From NCBI RefSeq assembly GCF_012689525.1, contig NZ_CP051516.1, positions 2,542,001 to 2,606,000 on the forward strand: 64,000 nucleotides of DNA. The letters are read 5' to 3'. The stretch's first letter is position 1. Each line of letters begins with the position of its first letter. A program made the position numbers and the translations under genes. This document shows positions 8,056-17,176 of this stretch, piece by piece. The notes under the pieces were generated by a model. It was not told the origin of the DNA and made no database searches. It saw only the letters and a program-made list of their open reading frames with translations. This stretch comes from Paraburkholderia aromaticivorans. Lineage in GTDB: Bacteria > Pseudomonadota > Gammaproteobacteria > Burkholderiales > Burkholderiaceae.

Positions 8056-11000
8056 ATGAAGAAGTTGTCGTTTCTGGTATTGCGCCAGTTTCTTGCCTTT
8101 GTCGCGCTGCTGGTTGTCGCGCTGGTGATCTGGTTTGTCGGTCCCGTTGTTGCGTTCGGCGGTCTGAAGCCGCTCGCAACCGTCGGGATGCGTGTGCTGT
8201 TGATAGGACTGATGCTGGGCGGCGTGCTGCTGTGGCTAGCCGGCTCGTCCACCAGTGTGATCTTCGTGGCGTTACTGTGTCTGCTCATCTGGTACGCGTC
8301 GCCGCTCCTCGCGTTCGGGCGTGAACAGCCGTTTGTGCCCGCGTCGGCACGCATCATCGCGATGACAGTCGTGCTGGCGATATTCATCGTGTACTGGGCC
8401 TTCCGGTTATGGCAGAAAATGCGCACCGACGCGCAATTCCTCAAGAGCCTGCTCGAGTTCGGCGGCGCAAAAGAGGCATCGCCGGCTGCGGCGCAGCTGG
8501 AAAACGTGCAGGCGATCGTATCGGGCGCGTTGGCGCGGCTGAAGGCAATGCGCACGGGAGCGCGTGGCATCGGGCGCCTGTTTCAGGGCAAACGCTACCT
8601 GTACGAACTGCCGTGGTACATCACGCTCGGCTCAAAGGGTTCCGGAAAGACGGCCGCCTTGCTGAATGCCGGCCTGTCGTTTCCAGTGGCGGGGCAGATG
8701 CAACGCGCCGTCGGCGCCCTCGCCGGCACGGAGTCCGTCGACTGGTGGCTAACCAACAACGCGGTGCTGATCGATACCGCGGGCCACTACACCCGTCACG
8801 GCACCTCGCAACACGGCCAGCTGTTGTCGACGGTCGCCAATGCAGCAAGAAAATCTGCTGACAAGGCCACTCCCACGTCAAAGAACGAAAGCACGAACGA
8901 CAAGGACAAAACGGTCGTGGCGCTCGCCGTGCAGCCCACCGCCGTTACCGCTTCTTCCACTGTTCATCCCGCCTCCGGCCCATTGCACGAGAAAATGGAT
9001 GCGGCCGAATGGTTCGGCTTTCTGGCGATGCTGCGCAAGCACCGGCCTCGCGCACCGATCAACGGTGCATTGTTGACGCTCGACCTTGCCGTGCTGACCG
9101 GTCTGGACGACAACGCGCGCATGGCCGAAGCGGCTGCGTTGCGCGGACGTCTCGCGGAGTTGCGCGAAACGCTCGGCATCCGCTTTCCGGTCTATCTGGT
9201 CGTGACCAAAATGGACCGGCTGACCGGCTTCAACGAATACTTTGCTTCCTTGACAGCGGAGGGACGGGCCCAGTCCTGGGGTTTTACGCTTCCTTACGGC
9301 AAGGAGACCATTGCGGCGGAGGGCGTTCGGACTCGCTGCATCGCGGAACTTGGCTTGCTGGCAAATCGTCTGGCCGACGGCGTCAATACACGTTTGCAGG
9401 ATGAATTCGATGCCGCCCGGCGCCGGCAGCTGGTCGCGCTATCTGAAGAGTTCGCCGCCCTGTCCGGACCGCTTGGCGAGTTGATCGAACGCGTCTTCCT
9501 CGACTCGCGTTACGACGATACCCAACTTCACGCGACTCTGCGCGGCGTCTATTTCATCAGCGCGATCCAGGCAGGCGGCGCACTTGTCGCCGAGCGGCGG
9601 ACTATCACGCAGCGGCTGTCCGCATCGCTCGATCGGGTACTGGGCACGCGCACGTCGAGACCGTCCAGTAATCAGAGCTACTTCTTGCACGATCTGCTCA
9701 CGAAAGTCGTGTTCGCCGAGGCGCAGCTGGTACGCCCCAACCTGCGCTGGGAATTCCGTTTCCGTCTCCTGCGGCTCACCGGTCATGCCCTCGCCGTGCT
9801 GCTCTTCGCATGGCTGGCAATCGGCCTCCGCCTTAGTTTCGGCAACAACAGCGACTATCTCTCCCTGATCGGCCGCAAGACGCAGGCGCTGGCCGCGAAG
9901 GTCGCCCAACTGTACAAGGAACCGAAACCCGAGGCGATCCCCGATACGCTCACCGAAGCACGCTACCTGCCGACAATCCCGGGGCTTGACCTGTCGGACC
10001 CGGATGGCGCATATCGTTTCGGCCTGTACACCGCGCCTGACGTCGTCAGCGAGAGCCGTCGCACCTATGACGTGCTCGAGGACAACCTGCTGCTGCCGCA
10101 GATCGTCCGGCGTGTGGAGGACGTTATCTCGCAGGCGTTAGCCAGCAAGGATTCGAAGGCGGCCTACGACGCGCTACGCGTCTACCTGATGCTCTACGAC
10201 AAGGCCAAATTCAACGCCGGCGACGTGAAGGCCTGGGTGCTCAACGACTGGGCGAATACGGACAGCGCAACGGCTTTCGGCGGCCGGGCCTCGATGATCG
10301 ATCACGTTCAGCAGCTCTTTTCAGGAAGCCGCGTGGTCCAGTCACCGTTGATCCGAAACGATTCACTGGTGCAGCAGACACGCTCGTTTCTCGATGGCCG
10401 CAATGCAACCGAGCGACTGTACGAACGGGCCAAGACGGCGATGCAAAAGGAGGCGCCCGACGAATTCACATTGATCCGCTCGGTCGGGCCGCAAGCCGGA
10501 CTCGTCTTCACGCGTGCGAGCGGCGCGCCGCTGTCGCGTGGCGTGCCTGGACTCTTCAGCTTCGACGGATACCGGCATCTGTTCGACAAGCGCCTGCCTG
10601 AGTTCGTCGAGGCCGCGCGCGACGACGATGCGTGGGTGATGGGCCGCTCGTATCTCGGCGAGGCTCAAAAAAAAACGGCTGAATTCGTAGCCGCCGCGAC
10701 CGGTGCTGACGACCCGCTGACGGACGCCATCCGCCGGCAGTATCTGACGGAATACGCACAGCAGTGGGACGCGTTTCTCGGCGACATCCGTACAGTGAAC
10801 GGTACCAGTCTGCAGTTCAATCTGCAGGTGCTGCGCAGCTTTGCGGCGCCTGATTCACCGCTGGCACGGCTGGCACGCGCAGCGGTGCGCGAGACCACGC
10901 TGACGCAAGCCGTCGCCGCAGCGGACGGCACCCTCCTGCAAAAGGCAATGGACCCGTTAAGCCAGAAGGCAGACAGGACGCTCGGGATACGGGCATCGGA

Positions 11001-12114
11001 AATCATCGAACGCGAACTGGTCGATAACCACTTCGCCGCGCTGCGCGAGGTCGTCACGGGCAACGCGGATGGACAGGCCGTGCCTCAAGCCGCCACTGCC
11101 CAGGCCGGCAGGACCGGGCTCGACGGTGTCGCGAGCCTGTTGAACGACTACTACACGTCGCTGACTGTCGCCGACAATGCCATCGCCAACAACAGCATGC
11201 CGCCGGCAAGTGACACGGCGGCCAAACTCAAGATGACCGCCAACACGATGCCCGCTCCGTTTCGCGCCGTATTGCTGGCTCTGGCGGGCGACGGCTCGCG
11301 CGAGGTGAACCAGGGCATTGGTCAATTGTTGTCGCGACAGATGCAGGCAGTGGTCGGCGACACCTGCCGGCTGACGATCGAGGGCAACTATCCGTTCGCG
11401 GCCGACAGCAAGCGCGATGTCCGTATCGATGACTTCACGCGCGTCTTCGCACAGGGTGGCGTCATTGACGACTTCTTCACCAAGACGCTCTCAGCATTCG
11501 TCGACACGTCGGCAAAACCATGGCGCTACAAGACGTTGGCCGGCGCCACCGAACCCGTCCAGGGTCCGGATCTCGAACCCTTTCAGCATGCGAAGGCCAT
11601 TCGCGAGATATTCTTTGCCGATCCAGATCAGAAACAGTTGTCCTGGAAGGCGGATATCCGGATTCCTGAGCTCGATCCGACGATCAGCGGTCTGATGGTC
11701 GACATCGACGGCCAGACGACGCTCTATCAGCATGGGCCGGTTGCTTCGTTCCCGGTAAGCTGGCCAGGAACACGCGGCGGAGTGCACGCGGAGATTACCG
11801 CTGACCCGCGCATCCGGCCGGAGACGTCGACCATCGCGGCGGACGGTCCGTGGGCGCTGATGCGGCTGGTTCAGAAAGGACAAGTGGTCGAGACCACGAC
11901 ACCCGGACGTACACGAGTCGCGTTCGACTTCGACGGTCGCAAGGCCGTACTCGATATCGCTGGTGTAAGCAGCGTCCCCAATCCCCTGACAAGCGACGTG
12001 CTGAAGACCTTCAGATGCCCGAGTTCGATGCCGGTGTTCACTCTCACCGACAGCGGGCCGCCGGCGAGCTTACCGCCAGGCGCTCCGCCTGCGGCGCCAG
12101 GCGCGCCTCATTGA
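8056..12114 (+). CDS. tssM: Type VI secretion membrane protein TssM (IcmF)
   Basis: A 1352-aa inner-membrane protein, one of the largest T6SS parts, which forms the membrane channel with TssL and TssJ. There are three N-terminal hydrophobic segments in the first 120 residues, then a cytoplasmic NTPase-like domain with Walker A GSKGSGKT near residue 193 and LIDTAGHYT as the second motif. Another membrane helix lies near residue 573, followed by the large periplasmic part ending in the IcmF C-terminal β-domain that contacts TssJ. An unusual run of nine A occurs at 10667-10675 inside the coding sequence. The last 12 residues are Pro/Ala rich. Confidence 0.96.
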   Translation: MKKLSFLVLRQFLAFVALLVVALVIWFVGPVVAFGGLKPLATVGMRVLLIGLMLGGVLLWLAGSSTSVIFVALLCLLIWYASPLLAFGREQPFVPASARIIAMTVVLAIFIVYWAFRLWQKMRTDAQFLKSLLEFGGAKEASPAAAQLENVQAIVSGALARLKAMRTGARGIGRLFQGKRYLYELPWYITLGSKGSGKTAALLNAGLSFPVAGQMQRAVGALAGTESVDWWLTNNAVLIDTAGHYTRHGTSQHGQLLSTVANAARKSADKATPTSKNESTNDKDKTVVALAVQPTAVTASSTVHPASGPLHEKMDAAEWFGFLAMLRKHRPRAPINGALLTLDLAVLTGLDDNARMAEAAALRGRLAELRETLGIRFPVYLVVTKMDRLTGFNEYFASLTAEGRAQSWGFTLPYGKETIAAEGVRTRCIAELGLLANRLADGVNTRLQDEFDAARRRQLVALSEEFAALSGPLGELIERVFLDSRYDDTQLHATLRGVYFISAIQAGGALVAERRTITQRLSASLDRVLGTRTSRPSSNQSYFLHDLLTKVVFAEAQLVRPNLRWEFRFRLLRLTGHALAVLLFAWLAIGLRLSFGNNSDYLSLIGRKTQALAAKVAQLYKEPKPEAIPDTLTEARYLPTIPGLDLSDPDGAYRFGLYTAPDVVSESRRTYDVLEDNLLLPQIVRRVEDVISQALASKDSKAAYDALRVYLMLYDKAKFNAGDVKAWVLNDWANTDSATAFGGRASMIDHVQQLFSGSRVVQSPLIRNDSLVQQTRSFLDGRNATERLYERAKTAMQKEAPDEFTLIRSVGPQAGLVFTRASGAPLSRGVPGLFSFDGYRHLFDKRLPEFVEAARDDDAWVMGRSYLGEAQKKTAEFVAAATGADDPLTDAIRRQYLTEYAQQWDAFLGDIRTVNGTSLQFNLQVLRSFAAPDSPLARLARAAVRETTLTQAVAAADGTLLQKAMDPLSQKADRTLGIRASEIIERELVDNHFAALREVVTGNADGQAVPQAATAQAGRTGLDGVASLLNDYYTSLTVADNAIANNSMPPASDTAAKLKMTANTMPAPFRAVLLALAGDGSREVNQGIGQLLSRQMQAVVGDTCRLTIEGNYPFAADSKRDVRIDDFTRVFAQGGVIDDFFTKTLSAFVDTSAKPWRYKTLAGATEPVQGPDLEPFQHAKAIREIFFADPDQKQLSWKADIRIPELDPTISGLMVDIDGQTTLYQHGPVASFPVSWPGTRGGVHAEITADPRIRPETSTIAADGPWALMRLVQKGQVVETTTPGRTRVAFDFDGRKAVLDIAGVSSVPNPLTSDVLKTFRCPSSMPVFTLTDSGPPASLPPGAPPAAPGAPH

Positions 12115-12142
12115 ACTCGCACGCAATTTGCGGGGAACGCAC

Positions 12143-12453
12143 ATGACATCGACATCCGGGCCGGCCATTTCGCCCACGCAACCACGCATGCCCGCATCGC
12201 CGCCGATTCGCGCGCGTGTCGAGGCCGCCAAAGCCACGGCAAATCCGCTTCTCGAAGCGGCGCGCTCTTTGCTCGACGCACTGGCCGATACGCCCGTGGA
12301 ACTCGACGGTAGAGCCGTCGAAATGCGTCATGCAGATATTGCTCGCAGCGGGCCTGCCGTCTGATCGTATCATTGCAACAGGGAAAGGCGATGAACAGCC
12401 GATTGCAGCCAACGACACACCTCAGGGTCGCATGAAAAACCGGCGCGTCGAGA

Positions 12454-12470
<17 letters not shown>
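12143..12470 (+). pseudogene. Fossil of a second tssL (DotU start joined to OmpA end)
   Basis: Two short stretches in different frames match the two ends of TssL. From the ATG at 12143 one frame gives ANPLLEAARSLLDALADTP, parallel to NPLLEAARPLLRALADLP of the intact tssL. A second frame ending at the TAG at 12468-12470 gives QILLAAGLPSDRI, GKGDEQPIAANDTPQGR and NRRVEIMV, parallel to the C-terminal OmpA part. Everything between, roughly 300 codons including the transmembrane helix, is missing, and the frames do not join. A ribosome-binding site (GGGGAA) remains before the ATG. This is best explained by an ancestral tssL duplication followed by internal deletion. The last bases overlap the hypB stop on the other strand. 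Confidence 0.8.
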
Positions 12471-13442
<972 letters not shown>

Positions 13443-13443
<1 letters not shown>

Positions 13444-13772
13444 CACACCACCTCCATCTGCCGGATCTGCAACTGCTGACCGGAAATCAGTTCGAGACTC
13501 TCGCTCCCGCAAGCGCATTGCCCGTACGGCACGTCGACCGCGAGCGTCGCGCCGCACGTGAGACAGCGTGCCTCGCCCGGCATCACGACGATCTCGAGCG
13601 TCGCGCCCTCCAGCGCCGTATCCTTCGCGCACACGTCGAAGCAAAACCGGATCGCCTCCGGCATCACCGCCGACAGTTGCCCAATCTCCAGCGTCACGCG
13701 CCGCACGCGCGCGCCGTGCGCCTGTTCCGCGCAAATCTCGACGACGCTGTTCGCGATGCTCAACTCGTGCAC
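13443..13772 (-). CDS. hypA: Hydrogenase nickel-insertion protein HypA
   Basis: A 109-aa nickel metallochaperone working with HypB in the last metal step of [NiFe] site assembly. The N-terminal MHEL supplies His2 for Ni binding. A Zn site is seen as CLTCG and, 16 residues on, CACG. Length is normal. Its stop codon overlaps the hypB ATG, and it begins 20 nt after hypE. Confidence 0.95.
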
Positions 13773-13792
13773 GGCGCGCTCCCGTTGGCCGC

Positions 13793-14875
13793 TCAGCAGA
13801 TGCGCGGCAGTTGCTCGCCCACCAGCATATCGACGATGCGTTGTCCGCCGAACACCGTCCGCATGACAACGAGCCCGCTCGCCTCCGCCTCGCTCCGTTC
13901 GACCGTGCCGATCACTGCCGCCTCACGTCCCGCTGGATGTGCGCGCATGGCCGCCAGCACGCGTTCGGCGGCATCGGCGGGCACGACAGCCACCAGCTTG
14001 CCTTCATTGGCCAGATACAGCGGGTCCAGGCCGAGAATCTCGCACGCGCCCTTCACCTGTTCGCGCAGGGGCAGCGCCGCTTCATCGAGCCGTATCGTCA
14101 CGCTCGAACCCTGCGCGAATTCATTGAGCACGGTCGCGACGCCGCCGCGCGTCGCATCGCGCAGACAGTGGATCTGCGGGCACGCGTCGAGCATCGCCGC
14201 GATCAGGCCGTTGAGGGGACAGCAGTCGCTCTCTATGTCGGCTTCGAGCGCAAGCTGCTGACGCGCCACCAGAATCGCCGCGCCGTGATCGCCGAGATAG
14301 CCGTTGACGATCACCACGTCGCCGGGATGCGCGTGGCGCGCCGAGATCGCAACATCGTGGCGCACCACGCCAATGCCCGCGGTGTTGATGAACAGCTTGT
14401 CGGCGCAACCGCGCTCCACCACTTTCGTATCGCCCGTGACGATCGCGACACCGGCTTCGAGCGCGACACGCTGCATGCTCGCCGCCACGCGGCGCAGAAG
14501 ATCGACCGAGAACCCCTCCTCGATCACCACCGCGCACGACAGATACAAAGGCGTCGCGCCGCACACCGCCAGGTCGTTCACCGTACCGGACACCGCCAGC
14601 GTGCCGATGTCGCCACCCGGGAAGAACAGCGGATCGACCACGTAACTATCGGTCGTAAAAGCGAGCCGGTCGCCGTGCGCGGCGAGATCGGCAAGCGCGA
14701 AGACGGCCTGATCTTCCAGCGCCGCGAGCGTGGGATTGTCGAAGGTGGACACGAACACGTCTTCGATCAGATCGTGCATCGCACGGCCACCGCTGCCGTG
14801 CGCCAGATTGACGGAAGCGTCCCGCACGCGGCGTGGCGCGCTGGCTTGGATAGGCGTAGCAGCGCGGTCGTTCAC
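13793..14875 (-). CDS. hypE: Hydrogenase cyanide-ligand protein HypE
   Basis: A 360-aa protein of the PurM/AIR-synthetase fold. It accepts a carbamoyl group from HypF on its C-terminal Cys and dehydrates it to a thiocyanate, the source of the CN ligands on the active-site Fe. The C-terminus reads PRIC, the required ending. Other landmarks are LAHGSGGRAMHDLI near the start and GGDIGTLAVSGTVNDLAVCG. The start is GTG, overlapping the hypD stop as GTGA, which indicates translational coupling. Confidence 0.96.
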   Translation of the reverse strand: MNDRAATPIQASAPRRVRDASVNLAHGSGGRAMHDLIEDVFVSTFDNPTLAALEDQAVFALADLAAHGDRLAFTTDSYVVDPLFFPGGDIGTLAVSGTVNDLAVCGATPLYLSCAVVIEEGFSVDLLRRVAASMQRVALEAGVAIVTGDTKVVERGCADKLFINTAGIGVVRHDVAISARHAHPGDVVIVNGYLGDHGAAILVARQQLALEADIESDCCPLNGLIAAMLDACPQIHCLRDATRGGVATVLNEFAQGSSVTIRLDEAALPLREQVKGACEILGLDPLYLANEGKLVAVVPADAAERVLAAMRAHPAGREAAVIGTVERSEAEASGLVVMRTVFGGQRIVDMLVGEQLPRIC

Positions 14876-16128
14876 GGGCCGCCTCGCACGGTGGAGGTCG
14901 CGGCCATGTCAGCCATCGCAGCCGCACCAGCGATGCCGCCGGCGCCCGGACATGCCGCGCCAGAACCGGCCTGCGCCGTCGCTTGCCGTGCCTGGCGCCG
15001 CGCATCGATACGCGACGTATCGATCCGTCCATAGTTGTAGTACGCCGCGCAAGCCCCTTCGCTCGACACCATCAGCGCGCCGAGCGGCGACTCGGGCGTA
15101 CACGCCGTACCGAACACCTTGCATTGATGCGGCTTGATCACGCCCTTGAGCACCTCACCACATTGACAGGCTTTCGGATCGGCGATCTTCAGATTCGGCA
15201 CCGCGAACTTGCGTTCGGCATCGAATGCCGCAAACACCTCGCGCATCCGCACGCCGGAATGATCGATCGAGCCGAGCCCACGCCACTCGAAGAACTCGCG
15301 CGTCTCGAACACGCGCGCCACCGCCGACAAAGCCTGCGCGTTGCCATCCTCGGACACAATCCGCCCGTACTGGTTCTCGACCTCGCAGCGGCCATCCGCG
15401 ATCTGCTTGAGCACCATCCACATTGATTGCAGCACGTCGAGCGGTTCGAAGCCGGCCACCGTGATCGGCTTGCGATAGTGCCGCGCGATGAAGTCATACG
15501 GCCGCGTGCCGATCACCATGCTGACATGTCCGGGACCGAGAAAGCCGTCGAGGTGCAAGTCCGGCGAATCGAGAATCGCCTTGATGGTCGGAATGATCGT
15601 GATGTGATTGCAGAACAGCGAGAAATTCGCGACGTTTTGCGCATGCGCCTGCAAGACGGTCATCGCGGTACTCGGCATGGTTGTCTCGAAGCCAAGGCCG
15701 AAGAAAATCACCTCGCGTCGCGGATTGAGTTGCGCGATCTTCAATGCGTCGAGCGGCGAATAGACCATGCGCACGTCGGCGCCGTCGGCTTTCGCCTTGA
15801 GCAGGCTTTTCTTCGAACCGGGCACGCGCATCGCATCGCCGAACGTCGTGAAAATCACTTCCGGACGCTCCGCCAGCGCAACGCAATCGTCGACGCGGCC
15901 CATCGGCAGCACGCACACGGGGCAGCCGGGACCGTGAACGAACTCCACGGCGTCGGGCAGCAATTGCTGGATGCCGTAGCGGAAAATCGTGTGCGTGTGG
16001 CCGCCGCACACTTCCATGATTTGCAGCGGCCTCTGCTTCGCGCGTTCGATGCGCGACACCAGCGCGCGGATTTCCCTCGCGAGCGTGTTCGCCTTCTCCG
16101 GGTCGCGAAACTCATCGACGTATTTCAT
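14872..16128 (-). CDS. hypD: Hydrogenase Fe(CN)2CO assembly protein HypD
   Basis: A 418-aa iron-sulfur scaffold protein that, with HypC, builds the Fe(CN)2CO unit of the active site. Conserved motifs seen are MEVCGGHTHT, GPGCPVCVLP and a Cys-rich C-terminal part (CQCGEVLKGVIKPHQC, CTPESPLGALMVSSEGAC) that would hold the [4Fe-4S] cluster. The protein carries about 45 extra Ala/Gly-rich residues after the usual end. Its ATG overlaps the stop of the SIS-domain gene (ATGA). An upstream in-frame extension is open but lacks coding character. Confidence 0.95.
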   Translation of the reverse strand: MKYVDEFRDPEKANTLAREIRALVSRIERAKQRPLQIMEVCGGHTHTIFRYGIQQLLPDAVEFVHGPGCPVCVLPMGRVDDCVALAERPEVIFTTFGDAMRVPGSKKSLLKAKADGADVRMVYSPLDALKIAQLNPRREVIFFGLGFETTMPSTAMTVLQAHAQNVANFSLFCNHITIIPTIKAILDSPDLHLDGFLGPGHVSMVIGTRPYDFIARHYRKPITVAGFEPLDVLQSMWMVLKQIADGRCEVENQYGRIVSEDGNAQALSAVARVFETREFFEWRGLGSIDHSGVRMREVFAAFDAERKFAVPNLKIADPKACQCGEVLKGVIKPHQCKVFGTACTPESPLGALMVSSEGACAAYYNYGRIDTSRIDARRQARQATAQAGSGAACPGAGGIAGAAAMADMAATSTVRGGP

Positions 16129-16841
16129 GGCGTGCCTCCCGCGACCGCCGTGGCCGCCGTGGCCGAAGCGCCGAGACCGCCGCGGTCGTCGGCGAGCAGC
16201 GTATGCACGAGGTCCCACAGAATGTGATAGATCGCGACATGCGTCTCCTGCACGCGATGAATGCTGTCGCTTCTCACCACGAGGCAATGATCGAGCGCGG
16301 CGCTCGTGGCCATGTGTCCGCCGTCGTGGCCGGAGAGTCCGATGGTCAGCAGTTCCATCTCTTTCGCCTTCGCGAACGCGGCCAGCAGGTTCTCCGAATT
16401 GCCGCTCGTCGACACGCCGATCAGCGCATCGCCGCGCCGTGCCTGCGCCACCAGTTGCCGGACGAAAATATGATTGAAGCCGACGTCGTTGCCGACCGCC
16501 GTCAACATGGCCATGTCGGCGACGAGATTAATGGCGGTGAGCGCGGGCCGTCCCGTCGTCACGGGATGCAGAAACTCGACCGCGATATGCGCCGCGTCGC
16601 AACTCGAACCGCCGTTGCCCATCGCGAAGAGCCGTCCGCCACGGCGATACACGTCGGCGATGGCGTGAGCCACGCGCACAACCTCGACCGCGCTTTCCTC
16701 GAAGAAACGCGTCTTCGCCTCCACGCTATCCTGCGCCTTGCGACGCACGGATTCGAGCAGGGCGGCGTCGAGCCGCTCCGCATCCTGATGCGCGCCATGC
16801 AGGAACGGATACAGCGCTTGCAGCGATTCATGTTCGGGCAT
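16125..16841 (-). CDS. SIS-domain (GmhA/DiaA-like) isomerase of the hydrogenase cluster
   Basis: A 238-aa protein with a phosphosugar-binding SIS fold: GNGGSSCDAAHIAVEF matches the GmhA loop and GVSTSGNSENLLAA the second sugar-phosphate loop. GmhA makes heptose-phosphate for lipopolysaccharide. Here the gene lies between hypC and hypD and overlaps hypD by 4 nt, as do homologues in group 1h hydrogenase clusters of other bacteria. A role in H2 metabolism, possibly regulatory or structural, is suggested by this linkage but is not known. The last residues are Ala/Gly rich. The ATG at 16841 is preferred; the longer open frame overlaps hypC. Confidence 0.85.
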   Translation of the reverse strand: MPEHESLQALYPFLHGAHQDAERLDAALLESVRRKAQDSVEAKTRFFEESAVEVVRVAHAIADVYRRGGRLFAMGNGGSSCDAAHIAVEFLHPVTTGRPALTAINLVADMAMLTAVGNDVGFNHIFVRQLVAQARRGDALIGVSTSGNSENLLAAFAKAKEMELLTIGLSGHDGGHMATSAALDHCLVVRSDSIHRVQETHVAIYHILWDLVHTLLADDRGGLGASATAATAVAGGTP

Positions 16842-16872
16842 GGCTGGTCTCCGTGTGCTGATGCCGGCGCGC

Positions 16873-17148
16873 TCACGGCGCGCCGCGCAGCTCGTCCATC
16901 TCGCCCTGCGCGACGCCCAGTTCGTGCAGCAGCGCAAGCGTGCGCGCCGCCTCCTGCTCGTCGACGCGGCTCATCGCAAAGCCGACATGCACCAGCACCC
17001 ATTCGCCGACGCACGCGCTCGCCGGCCGGTCTTCGTCGATCACGAACGCGATGTTGATCACGCGCCGCACACCGCCGACGTTGACGAGCGCGAGATCGTT
17101 CGCCGCATCCGTCACTTCGACGATCTGCCCTGGGATGCCCAAACACAT
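16873..17148 (-). CDS. hypC: Hydrogenase maturation chaperone HypC
   Basis: A 91-aa chaperone that shuttles the Fe(CN)2CO precursor from HypD to the large subunit. The required N-terminal Cys2 is present in MCLGIPGQIVEV, which fixes the start at this ATG, not at an upstream one eight codons earlier. It lies 28 nt after hypF. The C-terminal third is longer and more polar than in the shortest HypC proteins. Confidence 0.95.
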   Translation of the reverse strand: MCLGIPGQIVEVTDAANDLALVNVGGVRRVINIAFVIDEDRPASACVGEWVLVHVGFAMSRVDEQEAARTLALLHELGVAQGEMDELRGAP

Positions 17149-17176
17149 GTCGCTCTCCCTTCTCCCGTGCAAATCA

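Noticed and set aside
13568..15034. 488-codon open frame on the + strand opposite hypE and hypD
   Set aside because: Antisense shadow of confirmed genes; Arg-rich with no start signal.
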